Position numbers and translations under genes: made by a program | Part shown: positions 7,316 through 17,300 of the stretch, one piece after another | Position numbering within the stretch: position 1 is the stretch's first letter | Layout: each line of letters opens with the position of its first letter | Virus record (IMG/VR): IMGVR_UViG_3300023180_000243 | Location: 1 to 31,657 of that record | Reading direction: 5' to 3' (one strand) | From: a virus | Length of the DNA: 31,657 nt | The notes under the pieces: generated by a model | Told to the model about the DNA's origin: nothing | Database searches by the model: none | Seen by the model: only the letters and a program-made list of their open reading frames with translations

Positions 7316-8404
7316 ATGGATTTAAAATTTACAACAGCAGGTGACTTTCTTCGCTCACAGCAAAAACGTATTGGTTTTGCTTGCAAGTATATGCACCCAG
7401 ATCAGACACAAAAGAAAAAACTATTAGAAGAAATTCAACGACCGCTAAATACCCGTAGCACAACAGTACAGTGGCTGAACAGACAAACTGTTGACGTTGC
7501 AGAACAACGCTTGTGGGATATTATGGTACATAATATTGCGAGCTATGGGAGATTGATTGAGTATGTTGGAAGCCTTCTTCCAGAACTTCGTATGGTCCGA
7601 TTGGGTAGTGATGTGCTTCCTGTTTATACCGAGCCTACTTGGTGCTATTTTTGGCGCCGTCAAGATGTACGTGATTACTGCGAAAGAGAATTTGCAAAAG
7701 TCGGAGAGCGAGCTAGACAGTTGGATGTTAGGCTTTCCATGCACCCCGGACAATTTACTGTACTTGCAAGTGATAGCGACGAAATCGTTGAAAGGTCAAT
7801 AGAGGAGTTTGAATATCATGTGGATTGCATCAGATGGATGGGCTTCGGCAAACAATTCCAAGACTTCAAGTGCAACGTACATATATCGGGTAGAAAAGGT
7901 CCAGCCGGTATCAAGGACGCACTTAAACGACTATCGCCTGAAGCAAGAAACACCATCACGATCGAGAACGACGAAAACAAATGGGGTCTCGAACACAGCC
8001 TCGAACTTGCAGACGATGTCGCACTCGTTCTTGACATACACCATCACTGGTGCCGTGAAGGAGAATACATTCAACCAACCGACGATAGATTTGCTCGCGT
8101 GATTGACAGTTGGCGTGGTGTGCGTCCTGTTATTCATTACAGCGTTAGTCGTGAAGATTTGCTTATAGGTCATCCGCAGACTTTACCAGACATGGATATT
8201 TTACTTGCTGGTGGATTTAAGAAAGGTAAACTTCGCGCTCACAGTGATTACATGTGGAACAAAGAAGTTAATGATTGGGCACTTACATTTTTAGATTATG
8301 CGGACATTATGGTAGAAAGTAAAGCGAAAAATCTTGCAAGTAAGAAACTTTACGACTACTATAAGAAAATGGAAAAACAACCATGCGACCTCTTAAGCGC
8401 CTAA
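7316..8404 (+). CDS. uvsE: UV damage endonuclease UvdE/UvsE
   Basis: The protein (362 aa) nicks DNA 5' to UV photoproducts and starts alternative excision repair. It is a TIM-barrel metalloenzyme. Metal-binding landmarks are visible: SMHPGQF (about 141-147), TIENDE (about 215-220), DIHHHW (240-245), IHYS (about 273-276) and RAHSDYMW (about 307-314). All match the UvsE family, and the length is near that of bacterial homologues. The N-terminal RIGFACKYM replaces the usual 'LGYV' strand. No in-frame start lies between ATG 7316 and Met26, so the start is fixed even though no ribosome binding site can fit. Base use is visibly more GC- and C-ending around 7820-8110 than in the flanks. In a sunlit ocean phage, repair of UV damage is a plausible benefit. 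Confidence 0.9.
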   Translation: MDLKFTTAGDFLRSQQKRIGFACKYMHPDQTQKKKLLEEIQRPLNTRSTTVQWLNRQTVDVAEQRLWDIMVHNIASYGRLIEYVGSLLPELRMVRLGSDVLPVYTEPTWCYFWRRQDVRDYCEREFAKVGERARQLDVRLSMHPGQFTVLASDSDEIVERSIEEFEYHVDCIRWMGFGKQFQDFKCNVHISGRKGPAGIKDALKRLSPEARNTITIENDENKWGLEHSLELADDVALVLDIHHHWCREGEYIQPTDDRFARVIDSWRGVRPVIHYSVSREDLLIGHPQTLPDMDILLAGGFKKGKLRAHSDYMWNKEVNDWALTFLDYADIMVESKAKNLASKKLYDYYKKMEKQPCDLLSA

Positions 8405-9645
8405 TATGGAACGATCTTAGTACAAAAATAAATCTTAAGCCTGAATACGTAAACGATAACACACGTAATTGGTCTAAGCAAAAGTATCAAACTTTCTGGT
8501 CCGACGGCGCCTATGGTACAATCTGTAAAGAATACGACATTAGCTACAATGAAGATAAAGCCTTTTGTTATGAACTACAGTTTGATCCTAGGAAAATGTC
8601 TGAATATGAAATATTCGACAAAAACAATGAACATCATCTACTTAATATAAACAAAGTACCTGCTAATATTTTAGACCGGGTAAGAAATAAAAAAGGATTC
8701 TTTGTTATTAGTTACATAACAGAAGGTCATACATATCCTGAAGTGCTGAAGAAAATAGTCGAATATTTTACGCACTATAATGTTCCTTTAAAAAAAATAA
8801 TTTATATAACTAATTCTGCCAATGGCGGCAGTATGATTAAAAAATATATAAAAAGAGGCGAAGATAGATTTCATCATATATATTACCCTTGCTTATTTGA
8901 AGATTGGGGTTATGTACTTAAAGATAATTTGTATAAGTATTTTCCAAAAAAAGAAATAATAAAAAAAGATTTCTTATGCTTTAATCATAACCATCACACC
9001 CATAGATTATATTTTTATGAATTAATGTTTAGGCGAGGGTTAGTTTATAATAGCTATTGGAGTATGCCTGCCGAAGGATATAGAGGAAAATACATAGATG
9101 CACTGTTTGATGACGATGATACTAACGCATTTAGAAAACGCTTTGGTATACAAAGAGATAGTGTAGGAGCAAGTGAAAAGGCTCTACCTTTAAAATTAGA
9201 CAAGTTTAATTTATATAAGCAAGGACCTCTGTCAGGTAATGAGCATGTATATTTTGCAAGTAGCATGATAAGCCTTGTTACCGAAACACAATTTTTTAGA
9301 GAACCTATACATATAACAGAAAAAACTTACAAACCTATTTCATTTAAACACCCCTTTATACTGATTGCATCTTATGGAAGTTTAAGGCATTTAAAAAACT
9401 TTGGATTTAAAACATTTGATAAATGGTGGGACGAAAGTTATGATGACATTAGAGACCCTTCAAATAGAATGGCAAAGTTATTAGATATCTGTACAGAGAT
9501 TTCTAAATGGAGTCCAGGAGATAAAAAAGTTTTTTTAACAGAAGTCCAACCTATAGTAGAACATAATAGAAATGTACTAGAAACAAATGTAACACGTAAA
9601 AATGTTATAGATCGGAAATTAATTAACTATAAAGGGCTACGCTAA
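8383..9645 (+). CDS. glycosyltransferase-like protein (GT10-like C-terminal half)
   Basis: The protein (420 aa) overlaps the uvsE 3' end by 22 nt. The C-terminal half contains SLVTETQFF, ITEKTYKPISFKHPFI (about 305-320), then LKNFGFKTFDKWWDESYD. From memory, this 'ITEKTxKPI...PF.I...GFKTF...DESYD' pattern is shared by many marine phage proteins and recalls the donor-binding half of GT10 fucosyltransferases. The N-terminal half holds strands such as FFVISYITEGHTYPEV and KKIIYITNSANGG, consistent with a GT-B-like first domain. The acceptor is unknown. The DNA is more AT-rich than its neighbours, with long A runs near 8790 and 8950, which may point to later acquisition. Confidence 0.62.
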   Translation: MRPLKRLIWNDLSTKINLKPEYVNDNTRNWSKQKYQTFWSDGAYGTICKEYDISYNEDKAFCYELQFDPRKMSEYEIFDKNNEHHLLNINKVPANILDRVRNKKGFFVISYITEGHTYPEVLKKIVEYFTHYNVPLKKIIYITNSANGGSMIKKYIKRGEDRFHHIYYPCLFEDWGYVLKDNLYKYFPKKEIIKKDFLCFNHNHHTHRLYFYELMFRRGLVYNSYWSMPAEGYRGKYIDALFDDDDTNAFRKRFGIQRDSVGASEKALPLKLDKFNLYKQGPLSGNEHVYFASSMISLVTETQFFREPIHITEKTYKPISFKHPFILIASYGSLRHLKNFGFKTFDKWWDESYDDIRDPSNRMAKLLDICTEISKWSPGDKKVFLTEVQPIVEHNRNVLETNVTRKNVIDRKLINYKGLR

Positions 9646-9648
9646 ATA
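9642..9648 (+). promoter_or_regulatory. probable late promoter box (CTAAATA)
   Basis: CTAAATA overlaps the stop of the upstream gene, 18 nt before ATG 9666. The extended TAAATACTGTA (9643-9653) is identical to the one at 3441-3451 ahead of the fibre gene, which supports a functional element despite the C in place of A at the first position. Confidence 0.5.
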
Positions 9649-9665
9649 CTGTATGGAGGAAATTT

Positions 9666-9953
9666 ATGAGTTATCTAAGCAAAATGTACAGCAAAAACAA
9701 GCCAGACCAGACCCAATCATTATCTGATAAAAATCCAAATAGAGTTACTGGTGGTTTAAGAGCCCAAGGTGTAGATACTGTCACTATGCTAGGAGAAGAT
9801 GGTAGCTCTCAAGAACTTCCTACACTTCAATATGTTCGCTCATTGGAAGAGCAGTCAAAAAAACAGCGAGCCGCTATCACTGTTTTAGAGCGTAAACTGA
9901 CTCGCTGTGATACTGCAATTGAGCAGTTAAAGTCTTTACTTACCCGTTCTTAA
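9666..9953 (+). CDS. small protein with C-terminal coiled coil, unknown
   Basis: The 95-aa protein is preceded by GGAGGA at 9655-9660. The first half is polar and probably unstructured (SKMYSKNKPDQTQSLSDKNP). Residues about 55-92 (LQYVRSLEEQSKKQRAAI and onwards) form a predicted coiled-coil helix. I see no catalytic motif. Its late-type promoter suggests a virion or assembly role (inference). It ends 14 nt inside the convergent SAP/HeH-like gene. Confidence 0.7.
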   Translation: MSYLSKMYSKNKPDQTQSLSDKNPNRVTGGLRAQGVDTVTMLGEDGSSQELPTLQYVRSLEEQSKKQRAAITVLERKLTRCDTAIEQLKSLLTRS

Positions 9954-10197
9954 TTCTTTTAATTAATTCAGATTTTTTAAGACTTGCATTTGCAGGAATA
10001 TCGTGTATTCTAGCAATTTCAAGAAGTTCCTTTTTGGTAAACTGATTTAATTCATTACCTTTAGGCTTCTGAGTTTTTGTTTCTTTTTTAGTTGATGTCT
10101 TCTTTTGAGCTTTAGTTTTTTCTTCTTTAGGCTCTTGAGCAATAACCGGAGTATCCGGGACATCTAAACCAAAAAGTGATTTTATCCATGTAAACAT
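9940..10197 (-). CDS. small protein with C-terminal SAP/HeH (Rho-N-like) domain
   Basis: The protein (85 aa) starts at 10197 on the minus strand behind a TAGGAG site. After a short hydrophobic N-terminus (MFTWIKSLFGL) comes a Lys/Thr/Glu-rich linker (about 22-48). Residues 50-84 then give FTKKELLEIARIHDIP and LKKSELIKRI, the two-helix pattern of SAP, HeH/LEM or Rho N-terminal domains, which usually bind nucleic acid. It may be a small DNA- or RNA-binding phage factor. It is convergent with, and overlaps, the previous gene by 14 nt, and diverges from the gene at 10254. Confidence 0.72.
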   Translation of the reverse strand: MFTWIKSLFGLDVPDTPVIAQEPKEEKTKAQKKTSTKKETKTQKPKGNELNQFTKKELLEIARIHDIPANASLKKSELIKRIKNG

Positions 10198-10226
10198 TTT
10201 TGTCTCCTATAGGAACATATATTTAC

Positions 10227-10233
10227 ATAAATA
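10227..10233 (+). promoter_or_regulatory. late promoter box ATAAATA
   Basis: ATAAATA in the 56-nt divergent gap sits 20 nt before the gene at 10254. The extended ATAAATACATT is the same as at 21619 and 24160 ahead of virion genes. Confidence 0.65.
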
Positions 10234-10253
10234 CATTAAGCAGGAGATAATTT

Positions 10254-10448
10254 ATGGCTGATGAAGAAGATATTTCAAGATTAGATTTAAGTAGAATCCG
10301 TGGTATTAAAGCAGACAAAGATAATATAGATCTTAGTTTAACTGCATTGCCTGTGAAACGTACACCTTTGCAAAAGCGTTATCAAAAAATTAACGAGGCA
10401 ACTTTAGCGGCCTATAAATATCAAGTCAAAAAAAGGAATATACGATGA
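10254..10448 (+). CDS. small unknown protein (64 aa)
   Basis: The protein has an acidic N-terminus (MADEEDISRLDLSRIRG) and a basic C-terminus (QVKKRNIR), with no recognised domain. CAGGAGAT at 10241-10248 is a good ribosome binding site. Its TGA overlaps the ATG of the next small gene (ATGA at 10445-10448), so the two are translationally coupled. It is probably late, given its promoter box. Confidence 0.68.
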   Translation: MADEEDISRLDLSRIRGIKADKDNIDLSLTALPVKRTPLQKRYQKINEATLAAYKYQVKKRNIR

Positions 10449-10609
10449 TACAAAAATGGATTAATGCTCGTATAAAAGAGCGTACAACACTAGATGGTGT
10501 TATTTTAGTAGTAGCAGGCGTTTCATTCTTAATTTTCAAACCAATTGCGGCTTTAGCGGCATATGCGGCAATAGCATACGGTGCTTGGACTATTTGGAAG
10601 TCTGAATAA
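10445..10609 (+). CDS. very small membrane protein (54 aa)
   Basis: ATG at 10445 overlaps the previous stop, and the frame runs to TAA at 10607-10609. It starts MIQKWINARIKERTTLDG, then gives a hydrophobic region from about residue 18 to 51 (VILVVAGVSFLIF, then ALAAYAAIAYGAWTIW) broken by KP at 32-33, so one or two membrane spans are likely. It ends WKSE. The ATGA coupling and the flanking late box support a real gene. The function is unknown; a lysis or membrane role is only a guess. Its stop abuts the stop of the convergent zinc-ribbon gene. Confidence 0.75.
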   Translation: MIQKWINARIKERTTLDGVILVVAGVSFLIFKPIAALAAYAAIAYGAWTIWKSE

Positions 10610-10897
10610 TTACAATTTACTAATTGGGAGGTCAGAACTAGCAGATAAGTTCCATACTTGTTTGCGTTCTACTCCCTTTTTTTGTGCAAACACTTTTGCA
10701 TCACAATCACTACACACATGAAAATAGTTATTGTTTAGCCGTTTAGGGTCCATACTACCCCGTGATCTTTCAAATTCTGCATCACAACTATCACATCTAA
10801 AAACACACATACTCGAATTTCTAGAGTATTCATGTTCTACACCGTGTTTACTTGCACGTTTATGTCTCTTTGTAACTGTATATTCTTTTATAAACAT
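10610..10897 (-). CDS. small zinc-ribbon-like protein
   Basis: The 95-aa minus-strand protein has a basic N-terminus (TKRHKRASKHG), then FRCDSCDAEFERS with C35 and C38, and HVCSDCDAKVF with C62 and C65. The paired CxxC knuckles spaced 23 residues apart suggest a four-Cys zinc site, as in HNH-associated or ribbon-type nucleic-acid-binding proteins. No HNH catalytic residues are evident. ATTATA at 10916-10921 reads TATAAT on the minus strand and could be its -10 box, though the -35 is poor. The stop codon directly abuts the stop of the gene on the other strand. Confidence 0.72.
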   Translation of the reverse strand: MFIKEYTVTKRHKRASKHGVEHEYSRNSSMCVFRCDSCDAEFERSRGSMDPKRLNNNYFHVCSDCDAKVFAQKKGVERKQVWNLSASSDLPISKL

Positions 10898-10931
10898 AAC
10901 TATATTTACATTAAGATTATAAAATCATACG

Positions 10932-10938
10932 ATAAATA
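10932..10938 (+). promoter_or_regulatory. late promoter box ATAAATA ahead of iscA-like gene
   Basis: The box is embedded in CGATAAATAAGT, 20 nt before ATG 10959, with AGGGAGA as ribosome binding site. The same 12-mer recurs at 31216-31227 ahead of another late gene. It would drive iscA-like and probably the giant fibre gene behind it. Confidence 0.68.
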
Positions 10939-10958
10939 AGTATAGGGAGAACCATAAT

Positions 10959-11318
10959 ATGCAGATTTGCACACTTACCGATAAAGCAGAAACACAAATT
11001 AACACTTTATGTGCTGAAAATAACTGTTATGCAATTAGTTTAAACTTAAAAGGCGGTGGCTGTGCAGGATTTGAATATGAATGGGGTACAATAGAAAATG
11101 AGCAAGATGTTAACGAAGGCGATGAAGTTATTAGCGCAGGCAAAGGCAATCTTGTAATCGGCATACAAAGTTTAATTTTTCTAGCAGGCACAGAAATAGA
11201 CTACGTAAAAGACCTTGTAGGTTCAACTTTTGAAATTAAAAACCCAAATGCACAAAGCAGTTGTGGTTGCGGAGTAAGTGTAAACTTTAATATGGATACG
11301 TTAGGGTATCCAGCATAA
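10959..11318 (+). CDS. iscA: A-type iron-sulfur carrier (IscA/ErpA/HesB family)
   Basis: The protein (119 aa) has all three conserved cysteines of the A-type scaffold/carrier family: C35 in KGGGCAGFEYEW, and C102 and C104 in SSCGCGVSVNF. Such proteins bind iron or Fe-S clusters and pass them to client apoproteins. The length fits the family (about 105-120 aa). HesB/IscA genes are known in marine T4-like phages. Here the gene has a late promoter box and lies 18 nt ahead of the 2751-aa fibre gene, so it is likely made during virion assembly. Possible clients are the phage ferredoxin or a metal-bearing tail-tip protein (inference). Confidence 0.9.
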   Translation: MQICTLTDKAETQINTLCAENNCYAISLNLKGGGCAGFEYEWGTIENEQDVNEGDEVISAGKGNLVIGIQSLIFLAGTEIDYVKDLVGSTFEIKNPNAQSSCGCGVSVNFNMDTLGYPA

Positions 11319-11336
11319 TTAATGGAGCAATAAGTA

Positions 11337-14300
11337 ATGGCAAGACAAGATATTAATATCGGTGTAGAAGGCAATGATGCTACCGGTGATAGTATTAGAG
11401 AATCGTTTCGTAAGGTAAACGAAAACTTTACAGAGATTTACGCTGTATTCGGTCAAGAAGGTGCAATAGCATTTACTAGTCTTGCAGATACTCCAGACCA
11501 ACTATTACCAAACACAATTCCGCTAGTAAGTGATGATGGCTCCAATATAAATCTTGTAGAACTTGCTTCTAATAGTGCATTAGATCCTAACGAAGTTGAC
11601 ACTATTACATTTACATATACACAAGCTGGCAAACTTGTTGTTTCAACAGCATTTACAAAACTTTCAGATGACTTAAAACCTGCACTAGGTGGTCCGTTAA
11701 ATGTTAACGGAAATGCAATAGGTAATGTATCAGTATCACAAGCGGCTGTTGATTTATTTAATGAAAGACACAATACAGATTTAAGTATAGATGATTTAGT
11801 TATTACAAAAGGATTTGCAGATAGACGCTATGTTAGTTCAGGCTTGCCGATACGTGTTGCAGGTGAACCAGCAAATACAAATTCCTATTTGCTAGACATA
11901 AACAGATACATCAATGGTAATATCGAAGTTTTAAATCACGGATATGATACCAGTATCAATGGTATACCTTTTGTTTTTAGTACAATATATAATGATCCTA
12001 ATAATTTAACATCAGGCGACACTTATTTTCTACGCTATATTACAGACGATCAGTTAGCAGTTTTTGATACAGCCGAAAAAGCACAAGTTGTTGATACGCT
12101 TACTGCTGAACAAACAAAAATATTTGTTCAAGGTGTTATCGAAAATGACGATGTACACAGAATGGTTGATGCAGGTTATGACGAAACACTAGAAGGAAAC
12201 TTCTTAAGTGATGTTGCAATGCCTAGAGATGCTATTGTACGCAGACAAGGCGATACCATGGACGGCGTTCTTACACTGTCCGATCACCCAGGTGACCTAA
12301 AAGGTTTTGGAGTTGTTAACGGAGCAGATGATTTACAAGCCGCTTCTAAATTTTATGTAGACCAAAGCGGTTATTCATCAACTGTAAACCTTTTTGTTAG
12401 CACCAATGGTGATGACAGAATGATTGGTGTGCCTCCAGGAAGAGAAGGGTCAGCACTAAACTATGCATTCCGTACTATTAATGCCGCGGCTAGAAGAGCT
12501 TACGAAATTATCGAAACAAGTCCTGCAGAACCAGGACCATATTTCCAAACAATTACTAAAGATGCAGGAGACAGTACGTCTACAGTAATTACTGCTGATG
12601 TTGATGTTCCTGTATATGAACAAACAAAGGCTCTTATACAATTAAACAGAGAATATGTTGTAAAAGAAGTATCAGGCTATCTAAAATTTACGTATCCTGA
12701 TTTTATTTACGACATTGAAACATGTGAAAGAGATACTGGTTTAATTTTAGATGCTGTATCGTTTGATATAAATCGTGGATTAAACGCAAACTTTTTAACC
12801 AGAGAAGCAGGCGAAAGGTATTACAGTAATTCTAGTGGTAGATATGCTATAGGACAACAGTTAACAGAAACTGTAGATGCAATAGATATTGCAAAGCAAA
12901 TGGTAGATGCTATCCTACAAAATAAATTATTTAGAGAAAAAAATGTTGTTAGTATTAGTGTTGACGGAAATAGAGCTAGAGTAACAACATCACCTGATCA
13001 CGGTTTAGTTGACGGAGAACAGGTTATATTCAAAGACATGGGCGGTATGATTGAAATAGAAGATCAAACTGCGTATATAAGAGTGTTAAGTGATAGTGTA
13101 TTTGAACTTTATGAGGATCAAGATCTTTTAACACTTTGGGATATAAGTGCATACACAGACTACACAACCGGCGGAAGAATGGGTGTAGTATATCAACCTA
13201 GATTAGAAGCATTTGACAGTAACAAAGTTCTACAAACTTTTGATCAGCCTGATGCAGACACTGCGGCTAGAAGTGCAATAGGTACAAAATTTGATCTTAT
13301 TTTAAATATTATTCAAAACGGTGTTAGTGCAGGTGCTAATGTTATCTATGGTAGTACTTACAAACTTGTAATGGACAACGGTGCTAGAACTTTTATTGAC
13401 CAAGGTAATCCAGACAACACTGATACACTACCTGGAAAAATATTAGTAGGTAAAAGATCAGGCGCTAAGGGAAGAATTGTAACACTTACTAACAATGACG
13501 GCACTGAAAGTACACCAGACTTTAACAATCCAGATACTTTCCAACTAATCCAACTTAATGGTAAAGATTTTGAAGTAGGAGAAGAAGTAGAGTACGGTAA
13601 CTTTGTTAAAACTAAACAAGTTACTATATTTGTAGAGTCAGGCACATACGAAGAAGACTATCCAATTAAACTAGCCAATAATGTGTCACTTAAAGGTGAC
13701 GAATTTAGACGTGTAATTATTAGACCTAAGCGCAGACTGTCACAATCTGTTTGGTCAGATATGTACTTCTTTAGAGATTTAGAATTTGATGATATTGAAT
13801 TATTAGAAAAGAAGCATTCTACAATTACTGCTACCTCAACTGCTAATGATCAATTTATTTGTGATACAACATCATGGATGAATGTTGATGACACTGTAAG
13901 ATTTGTTGGTAATAGTTTGTATGGCGGTGTCCAAAGAAGCACAGTCTATTTTATTAAATCAATTGACAGTGCAACAGAATTTACAGTAAGTGAAACACAA
14001 GGTGGTGCAACATTTGCTTTAACCGATTCTGATCAAACTTTTTATGTAGTAAAGAACGAAGTATCGGCATTCGTTAACCAAACCAATCAAGTACAAGGAT
14101 ACTTTGGTAGACATTATTTAAGAAATCCTTTTGCAGAAAAAGATTTAGGTATTATTCCTACTAACGTAGGTGATTATTTAATTGCCGCAAGTGTTCTTAG
14201 AAAGAACAAAGAATTTATACAAGAAGAAGTTACATGGTGGATTGACGACAATGTAAACGATGCAAATATAAACAATGCTACAGGAAGTATTTGGTTTGGA

Positions 14301-17300
14301 TTTACATACGATAGAGACAAATGTTATAGAGATGTTGGATTAATTGTTGATGCATTGATTAAAGACCTTACACTAGGAGGCACAGAGTTTACTCTTGAAG
14401 CACAAGGAAACTATTACATTGGTGCAGTTGCAGGACAAGAAACACAAACTGCTCAAGCAATCAATCAGATCTCTGTTTTAGCTGTACAGTTATTAGCAGG
14501 AACTTCACCTAACGTCAATAATATTTTAAATGTACAACCTGATACCAGCGCAGGCATAGGAGAAACAGGAACTGACACACTTGTTAACAGTTTAATTAAT
14601 TTAGTTAACTACGCATTTAATGATGATTACAATCCTCCATTGTCAAACGATGCACAAGGTGTAGACGTATTTACGATGAGTGATGCTACTATTGTGCGTA
14701 ATGTTACAGTTCAAGGACACGGTGGCTTTATGTGTGTGCTTGACCCAGAAGGACAAATTCTTACTAAATCTCCATATATCCAAACTGGTTCATCATTTAG
14801 TAAAAGTGACAATGAAAAGAGATTTAGAGGAGGAATGTATGTTGATGCATTCGTAGGTAACATTCCTGTTAGAATTACAAATGCTGTTACACCATTCCAA
14901 CTCGAACTTGAAAGTGATCCAGGTCAAGGTCTATTTATTAGGCCGCCAGAAGTACCTTGCCCGTTTTACTTAGACGGTATTCGCTATCAGGTTAATGCTA
15001 TTAGTCAATATGATCAAGTACAAGGTACTGTAACAGTTTTCTTAGACGCTGGTTCTGGACTTAACGGAACGGGCTACACAGGTAGTACGCCGCAAGAAAT
15101 ATTCTTACAAACAGCAGGTAATAGAAGTATACTAGGAAACGACTTTACACAAATAAATGACCTAGGATATGGCCTTGTTACTAACAACGGTGCTTTGTCA
15201 GAAATGGTATCTATGTTTACATACTACTGTCAGGCAGCATACTATGCAAGTAACGGTTCAGAGATTCGTTCAACTAACGGATCTAATGGTTATGGGTTCT
15301 TTGGTCTAGTAGCTGAAGGTGCTGATCCAAACGAAATTCCAGACCAAGTTACACTAACTAATCCTATGATACAGCCTGCAAGGGCATATACTACTCCTAA
15401 TTTTCCTAACATAGAAGAAGATCCTAGTATTACAATTACAGATATAAAGTACAAGCCTACGATTAACAGTCAAATTACAATTAATCATGGACCTGAAGGT
15501 CAAGTAAGACGTGTTTCTAATATAAGTGCGGCAAGTGCAGGCAGAGCGGCAAACACCTACACTAACGTAAGTGCAAGCGGCGGCAGCGGTACAAATGCAA
15601 CATTTGATATTGTTATTGATGGTAGCGGCGATGCAACAAGTGTTACACCAAACAATGCAGGTGTTGATTACATTTTAGCAGAAACTTTAACAGTCTCTGG
15701 TGCAGACCTAGGTGGTACAAGTCCTGCAGATGATTTAACATTTGCAATAGCTTCAGCATCAAGAGGCGTAGGTATTCTAAATTATAGAGTAAGTAATGTT
15801 ACCAACTTGTCAGATGCAGATAATGATGGTACAGAAGGTGAACCAGGCGACGAAGTTGCAACAGGCGGAGTATATAGTAATAGTGTATATAAACTTGACC
15901 TTAGAGCAGATGATGCTTCACCTGCAGACTATTTTGGAACTTTACAAGATACAGTACCGAACGGCACTGTTATTGAATTTAGAACAGATAGTACAATGAT
16001 ATTTGATGGCGTAGCAGAGCCTGAAAGATTAGAGACTCGTCCTTCTACTGCTATTAACTTTGACGAAAGTGATGAAATTACATACAGAAGTTTAAGTTTT
16101 GCACAACAAGATTCTTTGTCACAAGATTTAAACCCAGATCAAATTTTAACTGATGTAGATACAGGGTTTGGTTATGTAGCAGTGTTTACAAAAACAGATG
16201 AACTTGTTGCAAACTATGGTGCAACACAAGGTGATACATCTTTAGCAATACAAACCATTGTAGATGAAGATACAATTTCGAGATTGTTGCGTGACGTTGC
16301 GGGCAAACAACCAGGCGATGCAGGTTATGCAGGCGGAATGATTTTCCATTGGGATGGAAAAATTCATAGAGCAACACAATATAGTACAGTAGGTAAAATT
16401 ATTACAACCGGAAATATAACAGTAGTTGCAGGCGAAACAATATCACAAGGTTCAACAACTGCAACTGTATTACAAGATGTTACAGCAGGTAGTGTTATCA
16501 ATGTTATAGATGCTTCGGGAACATTTAATACTTCAGACGAATTGACAGGTAGTACAAGTGGTGCGCTAGGTGCAAACAGTGTTCCAGATGAATACAGTCC
16601 GCTTTCTTGGGCTAAACTAGATTTTAGTGATGTAGCAGGTAGAGATTTAAACTCGCCTACTGTCACTGGTTTGCAGAGTGGGTTTGGTTCAGATGAGGTA
16701 CTACTAAATTTAGGTCTTGACACAGGCGCTACTGCTGAAATTACTATTGCAATTTCATTGTGTAGAGCAACAGGACACGACTTTACACAAATTGGTACAG
16801 GTGGATTTAACACAAGTAACTATCCAAACGTGCTATTAGGTGATCCTGAATTACCATTAGCTGAAGCATATACTGATGCACCTACTGCTACAAGTTCACA
16901 AATTTGGGAACGTAGAAAGGGCAGGGTATTCTTTGTAACAACAGACCAATTTGGCTTCTTTAGAGTTGGTAAATTCTTTAGTGTTGACCAGGCAACAGGT
17001 GACATTGAATTCGCAGGTGAAGTTGGTCTAACAAATGCAAACTCACTAGGCTTTAAACGTGGTGTAACAATTAATGAATTCTCTGCAGATGACTCATTTA
17101 GTGATAATTCTGCACAAGCAGTGCCTACAGAAAAAGCAGTTGGTAACTATATCAACAGAGTATTAGGATACAACGTACAGGCTCTATCACAGATATTAGA
17201 TCCAGCAAATGGCGGAAATAGAATAGGCCCAGGCTTCTTACCGTTGAATGGTGGTAGCGATATGGAAGGCGACATTGATATGGGTGCTAACCAAATTACA

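Noticed and set aside
7557-8173. Overlapping frames inside uvdE on both strands
   Set aside because: The uvdE frame carries all metal-site motifs. The others show no domain or ribosome binding site.
10898-10958. Full sigma70 promoter for the minus-strand zinc-ribbon gene
   Set aside because: TATAAT is present on the minus strand at 10921-10916, but the matching -35 position (TATACT) has only three of six consensus bases. It is kept as a remark only.
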